The notes: a model not told the origin generated them from the sequence alone. Numbered from the stretch's first letter, positions 13,718 through 22,267 are shown. The stretch is DNA of 53,444 bases from Erysipelotrichales bacterium (GCA_910576855.1 CAJTJP010000022.1:1-53444); one strand, 5' to 3'. Translations and numbers: made by a program.

Positions 13718-15450
13718 TCTGTACTTTCCTCACTTTCTAAAATCATGTCTTTAAGGGAGTTCCCTGGCGGGACAATCGGCATAACATTGATTTCTCTGTC
13801 TATGATAAATTCAATAACCGTAGGTGTTTTCGTATTCTGCTTTGCACTTATCAAAGCTGTTTTTATATCCTCTGGTTGAGTAACACGGATGCCTTTCGCC
13901 CCGTAGCTTTCTGCCAATGCTATAAAGTCAGGCGTATATTCTGGACAGCAGTGATTCGGGGTATTACATCCTGTTTCACAACTTCTTCGATAACGCATAC
14001 AGGTACTCGAATAACGCCTGTCATAAAACATCTCCTGCCATTGCCGTACATTCCCTAAATATCCATTATTCAATATACAGATAATAATAGGCAATTCATA
14101 AACAATGGCAGTCGCCATTTCTTGAATGTTCATCTGCATACCGCCATCGCCAGAAATAGCAATTACATCTTTATGTGGATTACCAAGTTTCGCCCCGATT
14201 GCGCCGGGAAAACCATATCCCATCGTTCCTAAGCCGCCAGATGTCAACATTTGCTTATTCTCGTCAATATCAAGAAACTGCGTTGTCCATAACTGATTCT
14301 GACCTACATCGGTAGTGATAACAGCATCTTCAAAAAGTTCATTGATAGATTGGATAACCCTCTGCGGTGTCAAACCGCTTTTTTGCATGTCAATCGGATA
14401 TTCCATTTTTAGGCGGTTTATTTCATCTGTCCATTCTGAAATATGTAGTGGCTTTACCTTTTCAAGCAAAGCACATATCGCCTTTTTCGCATCGGCTACG
14501 ATTGGAACGTCAACAATAATATTACGGGAGATAGATGCTGTATCAATATCTATATGGATAATCTTTGCGTCTGCTGCAAATTCTTCGATTTTCCCAGTAA
14601 TACGGTCATTGAACCTTGTTCCTATTGAGAAAAGGACATCACATTTACTGATTGCAGAATTGGCTGCATAACTTCCGTGAATGCCTATATTTCCAACATA
14701 TAAATCATTTGTCGTTGGAATTGCCCCTTTTCCCATAATAGTTGTAATGACGGGAACGCCCGTCATTTCTGCAAGCTGTGTCATTTCTTTATTTGCATGG
14801 GCAATATTAACCCCGCCGCCTATCAAAAAGACAGGTTTTTTCGCATGGCTTAAAATATCCAATGCTTTATTTAATTGCCCCATATGGACGGAAGTATTCG
14901 GCTTATAACCTCTTACAGCAATTTTCTTTTGATAGCTGTCGCTGCCATATGCTTTCTGGACATCCTTTGGCAAATCAACAACAACTACTCCCGGCTTTCC
15001 TGTTTTTGCAATATAAAAAGCCTTTCTGATTGTTTCTGCCAAATCCTCTCTTTTTCGTACAGTTACCGCATATTTGCTGATGCTTCTTGTAATGCCTACG
15101 ATATCTACTTCTTGAAAAGCGTCGTTCCCAATAAGGCTGGTTGGCACTTGCCCCGTAAAGCATACAAGCGGAACACTGTCATAATTTGCAGTGGCAATAC
15201 CCGTAACAAGATTGGTGGCTCCCGGTCCGCTTGTCACAAGGCAGACACCTACTTTTCCTGTGGAACGGGCATATCCGTCTGCCGCATGGACTAAACCCTG
15301 CTCATGTCGTGGCAAAATAACATCTATTTCCTTTTCCCCATATAACGCATTAAACAGGTCTATTGCCTGCCCTCCTGGATAAGCAAATAAAGTTGTAACA
15401 GATTCCTCTTTTAATGCTTTCACAAATAATTCAGCTCCTGTTATCTCCAT
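13714..15450 (-). CDS. ilvB: acetolactate synthase large (catalytic) subunit
   Basis: A 578-residue thiamine-diphosphate enzyme that condenses two pyruvates to acetolactate, or pyruvate with 2-oxobutyrate. Motifs: catalytic Glu region YPGGQAIDLFNAL and PRHEQGLVHAADGYAR (Glu near residue 50), FAD/central-domain ISKCDVLFSIGTRFNDR, and the ThDP motif GDGGMQMNIQE...NNGYLG. The family-typical WQEMFYDRRYS is followed by a ~20-residue cysteine-rich insertion (CMRYRRSC, CNTPNHCC) before YTPDF. Start at the ATG 10 bases behind GGAGG. Probably expressed under the upstream TetR regulator. No ilvC or ilvD follows. Confidence 0.93.
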   Translation of the reverse strand: MEITGAELFVKALKEESVTTLFAYPGGQAIDLFNALYGEKEIDVILPRHEQGLVHAADGYARSTGKVGVCLVTSGPGATNLVTGIATANYDSVPLVCFTGQVPTSLIGNDAFQEVDIVGITRSISKYAVTVRKREDLAETIRKAFYIAKTGKPGVVVVDLPKDVQKAYGSDSYQKKIAVRGYKPNTSVHMGQLNKALDILSHAKKPVFLIGGGVNIAHANKEMTQLAEMTGVPVITTIMGKGAIPTTNDLYVGNIGIHGSYAANSAISKCDVLFSIGTRFNDRITGKIEEFAADAKIIHIDIDTASISRNIIVDVPIVADAKKAICALLEKVKPLHISEWTDEINRLKMEYPIDMQKSGLTPQRVIQSINELFEDAVITTDVGQNQLWTTQFLDIDENKQMLTSGGLGTMGYGFPGAIGAKLGNPHKDVIAISGDGGMQMNIQEMATAIVYELPIIICILNNGYLGNVRQWQEMFYDRRYSSTCMRYRRSCETGCNTPNHCCPEYTPDFIALAESYGAKGIRVTQPEDIKTALISAKQNTKTPTVIEFIIDREINVMPIVPPGNSLKDMILESEESTE

Positions 15451-15469
15451 AAATAACATTCCTCCTTTC

Positions 15470-15493
15470 GTATGCGTGTACTTGCTTGCATAC
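15470..15493. promoter_or_regulatory. dyad upstream of ilvB, possible TetR operator
   Basis: GTATGC and GCATAC flank GTGTACTTGCTT. The right half (GTGT..ACTTGC..TTGCAT) resembles the element over the tetR start (GTGTTCACTTGCATG on the minus strand). Confidence 0.4.
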
Positions 15494-15500
15494 AGTCTAT

Positions 15501-15537
15501 TTTTTTCGGTACTACCATAAGGGCAGTACCGATTTTT
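15501..15537. terminator. hairpin between tetR and ilvB
   Basis: CGGTACT/AGTACCG stem immediately behind the tetR stop, with T-tracts outside on both strands as read on plus; probably a terminator for tetR or a structured ilvB leader. Confidence 0.5.
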
Positions 15538-16111
15538 ACTGTTCCAATCCCTTTATGAACATTTGCACACTGCTTTTTATGTATTCATCTTTTTCTACTT
15601 TCGATAATTCATTGCCAAAAGATGCATTTAAAAACGCATAGCCAAATGTTGATGAAAAGACTGTAAGAGCCAGAGCATCAAAATCTGCTTTTGGTATTTT
15701 TCCCAAATCAAACATTTTATTAAGATACTGCGTAAACGATGATAAAAAAGCCTGTGGAACTTTCATAATGAGGGCAGACGTTTCCTCATATAATTGAGGC
15801 GCTCTCAGACCGATAGATAAATTTACAAAATCTGGCGTCATCCTGTCCATATATGCTTTCATAAACATTTCTATGTCTGCCTGCAAATCCCACTGCACAT
15901 TTTCAAAAATTTCTGGTGTAATATTTGCCCTCCATCCCGCTTGGCTTACACCTTGCAACACAATATCTTTTTTATTCTTAAATTTCCGAAACAGGGTACA
16001 TTCATTTACACCTGCAGCTTTTGCAATCGCTTTCGTTGTCGTAGCAACGTATCCATTATCTCTTACCAGCATCATTGCAGCATCTATAATTTTTTGACTT
16101 GTTTCATCCAA
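15536..16111 (-). CDS. TetR/AcrR-family regulator
   Basis: A ~191-residue repressor. The N-terminal helix-turn-helix reads KIIDAAMMLVRDNGYVATTT, KAIAKAAGVNECTLFRKFKN, KKDIVLQGV. The C-terminal ligand domain is all-helical. I favour TTG 16109-16111 as start because GGAGGTGAT lies at ideal distance; the ATG six codons earlier would place that ribosome site inside the gene. Its promoter is overlapped by the palindrome AAGTGTTCACTT at the likely transcription start, so it should repress itself, and by location it is the probable regulator of ilvB-ilvN. Ligand unknown. Confidence 0.88.
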   Translation of the reverse strand: MDETSQKIIDAAMMLVRDNGYVATTTKAIAKAAGVNECTLFRKFKNKKDIVLQGVSQAGWRANITPEIFENVQWDLQADIEMFMKAYMDRMTPDFVNLSIGLRAPQLYEETSALIMKVPQAFLSSFTQYLNKMFDLGKIPKADFDALALTVFSSTFGYAFLNASFGNELSKVEKDEYIKSSVQMFIKGLEQ

Positions 16112-16127
16112 GTTATCACCTCCATGC

Positions 16128-16170
16128 AAGTGAACACTTTCATTTTAACAAAAAATGCATTGAAAGTCAA
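16128..16170 (-). promoter_or_regulatory. tetR promoter with palindromic operator
   Basis: TTGACT (16165-16170), 17 bases, TAAAAT (16142-16147), then the palindrome AAGTGTTCACTT (16128-16139) over the expected start point. Confidence 0.75.
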
Positions 16171-16205
16171 TAAAATTGATTTTGCCACATTTTTTAATAC
16201 AGCAA

Positions 16206-16240
16206 TAAAAATATCGGCAAGGCTTTTGACCTTGCCGATA
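16206..16240 (-). terminator. terminator after tnpV copy 2
   Basis: Minus strand TATCGGCAAGG, loop TCAAAAG, CCTTGCCGATA (11 pairs), then TTTTTA. Confidence 0.9.
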
Positions 16241-16245
16241 CCCAG

Positions 16246-16620
16246 TTATGCATATATGAGTTCTTTTCCTACAATCTCCCTCGCACACGCTCTTATATTA
16301 TTCATTTTTCCTGTCCATTCTAAGGCGTTTTCTTCCTTTAGGCGTTCCGTTATGCCCTGCGCCTGTTTCATGCCCTCTATGAGCCGTTCAAAGCGTTCCT
16401 GCGCCTGTCTGTCGATGTCGGCAAGGTAAGTGTTCAGCCTGCCGCTTGTGAGAAGATTGGTGTATGTAACCTTGCGGTACTGCTTCAGATAGTCCAGATG
16501 CCGCTGTCCCCATGTGCCTATCGGCTGTTCTTCCTCGGCGAGTACAGTTAAGCATGGTATTAAGTAATCTCCTTGCCGTTCGTATTTGCTGCCCAGTTCT
16601 TCAAAAATCGTCTTTGCCAT
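16246..16620 (-). CDS. tnpV: TnpV-like transposon protein, copy 2
   Basis: A 124-residue protein with the same landmarks as copy 1 (IPCL, QPIGTWGQRHLDYLKQY, YTNLLTSGRLN, ADIDRQAQERFERLIEGMKQ) and about 80% identity. GGAGGTAAC precedes the ATG. It is the outermost gene of the element on this side; the interrupted host gene begins within about 40 bases. Having a tnpV without its recombinase here means that this end was joined to another element part, or that the gene marks an element end. Confidence 0.85.
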   Translation of the reverse strand: MAKTIFEELGSKYERQGDYLIPCLTVLAEEEQPIGTWGQRHLDYLKQYRKVTYTNLLTSGRLNTYLADIDRQAQERFERLIEGMKQAQGITERLKEENALEWTGKMNNIRACAREIVGKELIYA

Positions 16621-16649
16621 TGTCTGTTACCTCCACATTCTTTTTTATT

Positions 16650-17297
16650 TTGAATGTCCGCAAAATCCGTTCTACTCATATGGACCCTGCAGCCGCTCAT
16701 TTGCTGCATCAATATTTAAAGAAAGAGAAAATTCATGTCATGCTGCATACGCAGATCAGCAACCTATATGGAATCTCTCGAGCCGAGGGTGCGGAATTAA
16801 CAAATAAAAAGTACATCAATACCGATTTTATCGTATATGCGATCGGAATACAGGCCGATTTAGATTTTCTTAAAAATACCGATATCAAGCACGATCAGTT
16901 GATTCATGTCGATCAAGCTATGCGAACGAGCACAGCCCATATCTATGCCTGCGGTGATGCTGTCCGATGTGACGGAGTACATGCTTCCTTATGGAAAAAT
17001 GCCGAACAGCAGGGTGCTATCGCAGCGATGTCCATCTGTAATAAGCAGCATGAATATGAAAATGCCGTACAGCCGCTGTTATTTCAGCACGATCAATTCA
17101 GCTGCTTTATGGCCGGCAATATACGTCAAAGCGATCAATATGTCGAATGCTTAGATGAAGAAAACAGTAAATTTGAAAAATACACATATCAAAACGGCTT
17201 ATGCAGCGGTGCATTATTGATCAACCGCAAGGAACAGATTCCTTATGCGTGGAATACGTATCAATCTAAGGCCGCATATCCTTTCGCAGGTAAATAA
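16650..17297 (+). pseudogene. FAD-dependent NAD(P)H oxidoreductase, 3' part, interrupted by the element
   Basis: The plus frame THMDPAAAHLLHQYLKKEKI..., DFIVYAIGIQADLDFL, RTSTAHIYACGDAV is the C-terminal half of a pyridine nucleotide-disulfide oxidoreductase of the NADH:rubredoxin/nitrite-reductase-like group: end of the NAD domain, the YACGDAV motif that contacts FAD, and a small C-terminal domain ending YPFAGK. The FAD-binding N-terminal half with GxGxxG is missing and no ribosome site or start is present. The missing half should lie beyond the left end of the element. The join is near 16,650-16,665. Confidence 0.8.
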
Positions 17298-17308
17298 AAA
17301 TGACAGTT

Positions 17309-17806
17309 CTAATCACCGTATCGCTCTCTTAACTCAGCTTCGAATTCTCTATATGGATAAATATTATATTTAAAACAAGGGATTTGTCCGTATTTAACTA
17401 CAGCCGCTAATTCCTTTCGATAATATTGCGTACCATACGCTGCTTCATATTGATAAACTCTGCTTAATGAATTCATCTGTGATACAATGCTTAAATTAAA
17501 AACCCTTACATAATGCATTTGTGAATGCGTCATATATTGTTCAACAACGGATTCGGAAAAACCCATATGCAGAATCACAGCCTTGATCAAATCAAGCAGG
17601 CGCTCCTGTACAGATACCTTACCGAAGGATTGTGCAGGAATAAACAGCGGTAAACGCGTCTTTTCATTCATAAATAAAAACATTTTTCCTTCTTCAATCA
17701 AAAATACCTTCGCATGCCAACAAAAGAAGGGGTCCGGTTCCCCGCTGTAGTTTGATACCTTGCGATTTAATGTGCGCGCAGCTGTTTTTGTGCAGGCAAT
17801 AAGCAT
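17309..17806 (-). CDS. DUF6933-like protein
   Basis: A 165-residue soluble protein. It opens MLIACTKTAARTLNRK, has FFCWHAKVFLIEEGKMFLFM (residues about 27-46) and TRLPLFIPA, the pattern I associate with DUF6933 proteins, whose role is unknown. The remaining two thirds are helical. A ribosome site GGGAGATG precedes the ATG. It converges with the interrupted oxidoreductase and is separated from the upstream exonuclease gene by 119 bases, so it probably has its own promoter (TATAAT at about 17,850). Confidence 0.6.
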   Translation of the reverse strand: MLIACTKTAARTLNRKVSNYSGEPDPFFCWHAKVFLIEEGKMFLFMNEKTRLPLFIPAQSFGKVSVQERLLDLIKAVILHMGFSESVVEQYMTHSQMHYVRVFNLSIVSQMNSLSRVYQYEAAYGTQYYRKELAAVVKYGQIPCFKYNIYPYREFEAELRERYGD

Positions 17807-17925
17807 ACAATCATCTCCCTTAATATAACCTTTTCTTTTAAAAATCCATTATATTATAACATAAGGAAAATGAATAAGATATCAAATTGCTGAAATCACA
17901 AAAAAAGTCGATTGACAGATACTGA

Positions 17926-18870
17926 TTATTGTTTACAGCTTTCACAAATACGCCAAATACGCTCGATTGCGCTGCCGTTTCCATAGGTTAATAAGCAATC
18001 TTGCTCCCATACTTCATCGGCAAGCTCAATCTTAAGCTTTACCAACGGCTGCGGATACATCAGCCATTCCATGGTAAGCGTGCCTTGTTCAATGATTTTT
18101 GTAAGAGGCATTGTCGATACAGCAATCGGCAAATGAATCGATCTGCGCTCCTGCAGACTTTCAAGCTGTGTTAAAATATCGGGATAAAGTGAACAGCTGC
18201 TTTTTTGATGTTCATAAAAATGATAACGCTCAAATAAAATATTCTGCATATGCATCTGTGTACGCTTTCTTGCATCATCGACTTTTTGTCGTCTGCGTTC
18301 TGCGATGATTTCTAATCGATCAACTTGAATCGCTCCTCTGATATTTGCTTCATGGATCAAATATAGATCAACAGCATCATTCAAGGCATTATGCTCTACC
18401 TTATTGCCGATTCCGTATATATATTTCAAATCATCCAAAGAAAACATATCGGCAGCTACTTTTCCTTCATATACAATATCATTACTTATTTTTCTTTGCA
18501 GATCGGTAAACCTTGTCAAGGCTGAGATGTTGCCGTATCCCTCATATACCGCCTGATGCTTTAAGGTCCTTACATCATCCGGGCCGAAGGTATACAGCTC
18601 ATAAGGACTGTTTAAGGCCTTGATAAAAACATTTATTTCATTCATGACCTTACGAAAATCAGGGGCTTTTTTTATCTCTTCATCGGTAAGCTTCGTCATG
18701 CGGCGAACGGTTTTAGAAAGCGTATGAAAGCGATGCGGTCGAATCAAGGAGTAGTAGGAATCTATCACACAATCATTGTCGATTGCGATCAAACCGATGG
18801 ATATCAAGCACTGAATAAAACGGCTGCCCTTACGCACACCGTCAAATTCCGCATCCATATAAACATTCAT
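17926..18870 (-). CDS. DEDDh-type 3'-5' exonuclease domain protein
   Basis: A 314-residue protein. Residues 1-180 are an RNase T/DnaQ-like exonuclease: MDAEFDG gives the first Asp and Glu, TFGPDDVRTLKHQ the second motif and HNALNDAVDL the His and final Asp. Two metal ions at these residues would hydrolyse nucleic acid from the 3' end. The last 130 residues are unrelated, starting with a basic helix (ERRRQKVDDARKRTQ), and ending CESC. Relatives are annotated KapD-like or exonuclease. The true substrate is unknown. It lies 27 bases behind the YitT gene and is probably cotranscribed with it. Confidence 0.82.
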   Translation of the reverse strand: MNVYMDAEFDGVRKGSRFIQCLISIGLIAIDNDCVIDSYYSLIRPHRFHTLSKTVRRMTKLTDEEIKKAPDFRKVMNEINVFIKALNSPYELYTFGPDDVRTLKHQAVYEGYGNISALTRFTDLQRKISNDIVYEGKVAADMFSLDDLKYIYGIGNKVEHNALNDAVDLYLIHEANIRGAIQVDRLEIIAERRRQKVDDARKRTQMHMQNILFERYHFYEHQKSSCSLYPDILTQLESLQERRSIHLPIAVSTMPLTKIIEQGTLTMEWLMYPQPLVKLKIELADEVWEQDCLLTYGNGSAIERIWRICESCKQ

Positions 18871-18897
18871 ACACTCACTTCCCTTCGATAAACCGCC

Positions 18898-19794
18898 TTA
18901 TTTGATCGGGTCCAAATAAAAGCGGCCTTCGACCAATTCCGTTTTTGTTACATTGACAAAGGCAGAAGGATCCACTTCCTTGATCAAATGAATTATATTT
19001 TTAACATCAGTCGTATTTACAACCGTATACAGCAAAGCTCTCGGCTTATCCGTATAGGTTCCGATGCCCTCAAGCCTTGTTACACCGTGATGAGTCGTCT
19101 GATGCACGATTTCGATTACCACATCGGCATTCGAGGTAACGATAAACATCGTCATTCGCTGATATCTTGTATGCAGCATATTTATCACCTGTGTGGAACA
19201 AAACTGAAAGATGATCGAATATAAAGCACTTTCCCAGCCAAACAATGCACCGGCAATCACAAGCATGACGGCGTTGACACCCATCATGTAATTCCATGCC
19301 GATTTTTTTGTACGCTTTGAGATCCACATTGATATAAAATCAGTTCCGCCGCTGGAAGCATTTCCTTTTAATGCGATGCTTAAGGCAATACCGTTAATAA
19401 TACCGCCGAAGGTAGAAATCAATAAAATATCCTCAGTAATATTCGTTGCCGGAATCATATCGACAAAGATACCTGTCAATAAAATCATCAAGATAGAATA
19501 TAAAGTGAATTTTTTCCCGATCATTTTAAAGCCGATATAAGCAGGAATCGCATTTAAGCTGTAGTTTACGATTGAAAACGGTATATCGATCGATAAAAAA
19601 CGCGAACAGGTGCGCTGTATTAAAACCGTCAGACCGTTAAAACCACCGGGAAACAATCCTCCAGCATTTACAAAGGTCTTCAAATTAACAGCGCTTATTA
19701 AAGCAGCTGTAATAACACAGATAATTGTGATCAAATCCTTATATTTTTTATGCTTGACAGCCATTATCGTATCCTCACTTATTTCAGTCACCAT
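18898..19794 (-). CDS. YitT-family membrane protein (DUF161 + DUF2179)
   Basis: A 298-residue inner-membrane protein with about five or six transmembrane helices in the first 190 residues (LITIICVITAALISAVNLKT, GLFPGGFNGL, GGIINGIALSIALKGNASSGGTDF) and a soluble DUF2179 domain at the C-terminus (TMFIVTSNADVVIEIVHQ, TRLEGIGTY). Family members are widespread in Firmicutes; transport has been suggested but no substrate is established. The ATG used has a moderately good site upstream; a start at MAVKHKKYKD, 10 codons later, is also possible. Confidence 0.88.
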   Translation of the reverse strand: MVTEISEDTIMAVKHKKYKDLITIICVITAALISAVNLKTFVNAGGLFPGGFNGLTVLIQRTCSRFLSIDIPFSIVNYSLNAIPAYIGFKMIGKKFTLYSILMILLTGIFVDMIPATNITEDILLISTFGGIINGIALSIALKGNASSGGTDFISMWISKRTKKSAWNYMMGVNAVMLVIAGALFGWESALYSIIFQFCSTQVINMLHTRYQRMTMFIVTSNADVVIEIVHQTTHHGVTRLEGIGTYTDKPRALLYTVVNTTDVKNIIHLIKEVDPSAFVNVTKTELVEGRFYLDPIK

Positions 19795-19856
19795 GTAATT
19801 ATACTATGATTTCACTTTATTTCAAGGCAATCCTGAGATTTATCCTTCAGCCTCAT

Positions 19857-19878
19857 AAAAAAACAGGCGCACCTGTTT
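19857..19878 (-). terminator. terminator after lspA
   Basis: Minus strand AAACAGG, loop TGCG, CCTGTTT followed by TTTT; it overlaps the lspA stop region. Confidence 0.85.
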
Positions 19879-20338
19879 ATTTACTCTTATTTTGCCACTG
19901 CTTAATAATGGTATACACTATAATCATCAATCCGACCCATAATAAAATATCGGCGATATTTAAAATCAAATGAGCATCGAATACGGATATACCGATAATA
20001 TCACGCACATAGCCGAGAAACAATCGATCCAACAGATTGCCGCCCAGTCCGCCCAGCATCAACAAGATACCGTGAATGCAGCGTGTATCATTTTCCTCTG
20101 TATGATGATAAAAGCTGATCAACAAAACCAGTGACAACAGCGTTGTTATGATTACCGAAAGCATATGCCCTTCTACGATGTGAAAGGCAGTTCCGTAGTT
20201 TTGTTTATCAGTCAAATAAAGAAAACCAGAAATCAGCGGATATTCATGACCGATCCCGATTGATAGATTAATAACAAATTTTGTTATTTGATCTAAACAT
20301 ATATAGAATAAAATCCATTTGATATGTTGCTTCTTCAT
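19877..20338 (-). CDS. lspA: lipoprotein signal peptidase (signal peptidase II)
   Basis: A 153-residue membrane aspartyl protease that cuts signal peptides from prolipoproteins. Four hydrophobic helices are visible. Family motifs: DQITKF near residue 16, NYGTAF near 60, GGLGGNLLDR near 105 with one catalytic Asp in the neighbouring VRDIIGI, and LNIADILL near 130 with the second catalytic Asp. Length is typical. It has its own terminator; no rluD or other usual neighbour follows. Confidence 0.9.
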   Translation of the reverse strand: MKKQHIKWILFYICLDQITKFVINLSIGIGHEYPLISGFLYLTDKQNYGTAFHIVEGHMLSVIITTLLSLVLLISFYHHTEENDTRCIHGILLMLGGLGGNLLDRLFLGYVRDIIGISVFDAHLILNIADILLWVGLMIIVYTIIKQWQNKSK

Positions 20339-20450
20339 TGCTTCACCTGCTTGCTTAAACTATTATAACAATTTTTTCCATGTTTGACAAAGAAAATCGC
20401 AAATGAAACAATATTGTAAGATTCGCTTTATTGTATCAACAGCAGTGAAT

Positions 20451-20478
20451 AAATACACACCCGACAGGGTGTGTATTT
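20451..20478 (-). terminator. terminator after asnB-like gene
   Basis: AAATACACACCC, loop, GGGTGTGTATTT: 12 perfect pairs. Confidence 0.85.
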
Positions 20479-20481
20479 CAT

Positions 20482-22224
20482 TTAAGATAAACGAAGGGTC
20501 GGCTTAGCGATTTTAAACCATTGATCGATTTGATAAAGATAAGCCAACAGCTGCGGACCGCTCATTAACTGACCGTACCACGGCAATGGGAAGGCATCCC
20601 CGCCGGTCTCAATCAGCTCTTTCAGCGCTTCATCATCAAACAACAGGTGCAGTACACTGTTCGGATCGTCATAGGAGCACTGCAGTTTTTCCTTCATCAG
20701 CTCACAGTATTTCGGATTATGCGTTTTCGGAAACGGATTTTTCTTACGATGTGCAACCTCATTAGGCAACTCATTTTCAAAGGCCTTGCGTAAAATGCCC
20801 TTTTCCTCTTGATTTAAGAATTTCATTTCCCACGGGATATTATAAACGTAATCTAAAATGCGGACATCAGCAAACGGTGCACGAATTACGACATCTGCAT
20901 CATTGCCCATACATACCTGTCGTGTTACAAGCGTCTGCATGAACCAATGCAGACATAGAATCGTATGAATACGGGCTCGCTTGTCATCCTCGCTGTCGCT
21001 GTCTAAGAAGGTGATATCCTGTAATGTCTGCTTATACTGCTTTTTCAGATAGCCATCGATATCCATGCCGGACAGTGCTTCATTGAACAGCTTTTTACGC
21101 TCTTCGGTAGAGCGAAGCCATGGGAATGTATCCAAATGAGCCAGTTCCTCACGATAGAACCAAGGATAACCGCCGAACACCTCATCGCTGCATTCTCCGC
21201 TCATAATCACACTGCGATCCTTTTTCACCTGCTTACAAAGCCATAACAGTGCGGAATCGACATCCGCCATACCTGGCAGATCACGTGCCTCCAATGCCGG
21301 AATCAGCTCATCACGCAGTTCCTCTTGCGTAATCGTAAATTTTTTGTGCTTGCTGTCAGTCAGCTCTGCCATCTGCTTGATATATTCATCATCTAAGGAT
21401 ACCTGATACATATTGCCCTTAAAGCTTTCGGAATTACCCTCATAATCAAGACTATAGGTGGACGGTCTCCCCTGCTTTGCCAAGCATGCGGCGATTATGC
21501 TGGAATCGAGCCCGCCGGACAAAAAGGTCGCATTACAGCCCTTGCTTTGTCGCATGATCGCATCCTCTACCAAGTATTTTACATGTGCTGCCGTATCCTC
21601 ATACGTATCAAAATGCGGCTTACTGATCGGTTCATAGTATTTTTTTATTTGTATACGGTTTTTCTTGATTACCATATAATGACCCATCGGTAATGCCGCT
21701 ATCCCCTTATACAATGTCATATTTTCACTGATGCTGGGACCGAGCGACAACAGCTCTCTGATTCCCTTGCGGTCGACAATCGGCTTGATTGCCTTAGTCG
21801 CTAAAATATCCTTGATTCGGCTTGCGATAATGATTCCCATTCCTTTTTTCTGTGCATAGAAAATCGGTCGAAGTCCCATTTGATCCTTAGCGACAAACAC
21901 CTCTTTGCCGGCATCGATCACAAAGGCAAAGGCCCCGAGCAGATGATTCATCATGCCGTGTCCCCAAGCTCTGTAGGCGTATACAAGCATTTCCTCTGTC
22001 GATGCGACATCTCGCTCTACTCCCTTATGACGAAGCGCAGACTTTAACTCTGCCTCATTGTATAGTTCTCCGTCAAATACGACATGATAAACCTCATTCA
22101 TGACCTTGATCGTAGTGAAGTGTGAAAGCATATGGTGATTGCTTTTTGTCACATTTGATAACTTATGCAGCCATTGATTCTCTGCATTTTTCGGTATATT
22201 CAATACTGCTAAATAATTACTCAT
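20482..22224 (-). CDS. asnB: asparagine synthetase B homologue lacking the glutaminase cysteine
   Basis: A 580-residue protein of the AsnB class. The synthetase half is intact: PP-loop SGGLDSS near residue 240, SGECSDEVFGGYPWFYR near 345, and RAPFADVRILDYV near 470. The glutaminase half is recognisable (GELYNEAELKSAL, GHGMMNHLLGAFAF, VAKDQMGLRPIFYA) but the protein begins MSNYLAV instead of MCGI, so the N-terminal nucleophilic Cys is missing, and the oxyanion-hole Asn of the NGE motif is Asp (DGE). Therefore it should not hydrolyse glutamine; it may use free ammonia or have another amide-forming role. GGGAGGG precedes the start. The toxN-like gene lies 43 bases upstream in the same direction. 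Confidence 0.9.
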   Translation of the reverse strand: MSNYLAVLNIPKNAENQWLHKLSNVTKSNHHMLSHFTTIKVMNEVYHVVFDGELYNEAELKSALRHKGVERDVASTEEMLVYAYRAWGHGMMNHLLGAFAFVIDAGKEVFVAKDQMGLRPIFYAQKKGMGIIIASRIKDILATKAIKPIVDRKGIRELLSLGPSISENMTLYKGIAALPMGHYMVIKKNRIQIKKYYEPISKPHFDTYEDTAAHVKYLVEDAIMRQSKGCNATFLSGGLDSSIIAACLAKQGRPSTYSLDYEGNSESFKGNMYQVSLDDEYIKQMAELTDSKHKKFTITQEELRDELIPALEARDLPGMADVDSALLWLCKQVKKDRSVIMSGECSDEVFGGYPWFYREELAHLDTFPWLRSTEERKKLFNEALSGMDIDGYLKKQYKQTLQDITFLDSDSEDDKRARIHTILCLHWFMQTLVTRQVCMGNDADVVIRAPFADVRILDYVYNIPWEMKFLNQEEKGILRKAFENELPNEVAHRKKNPFPKTHNPKYCELMKEKLQCSYDDPNSVLHLLFDDEALKELIETGGDAFPLPWYGQLMSGPQLLAYLYQIDQWFKIAKPTLRLS

Positions 22225-22267
22225 ATGAACCCTCCCATAAATATCATATGCGTAAGCCTATCGTTTG

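Larger units (their letters stand above)
1..16650. mobile_element. Tn4451/TnpX-like mobilizable element (right part)
   Basis: The stretch carries a TnpX-like large serine recombinase, two TnpV-like genes, MobV-type oriT decamers and a MobV relaxase remnant, which is the gene set known from Tn4451/Tn4453. Nearly all genes are on the minus strand. The right limit is set by a plus-strand oxidoreductase reading frame that begins without its N-terminal half just beyond the second tnpV; I place it near 16,650 and cannot fix it to the base. The left end is outside the window. Presence of one intact and one truncated recombinase, two tnpV copies and two ATPase copies suggests two related elements that merged or nested. 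This last point is inference. Confidence 0.8.

Noticed and set aside
15451-15537. T-box or branched-chain amino acid attenuator ahead of ilvB
   Set aside because: Only a 7-pair hairpin and a dyad are present, no T-box sequence, no leader rich in Leu/Val/Ile codons.
16512-16650. Start of the plus-strand oxidoreductase frame inside the element
   Set aside because: This portion lies opposite tnpV and does not resemble the oxidoreductase; the frame is open across the junction by chance.
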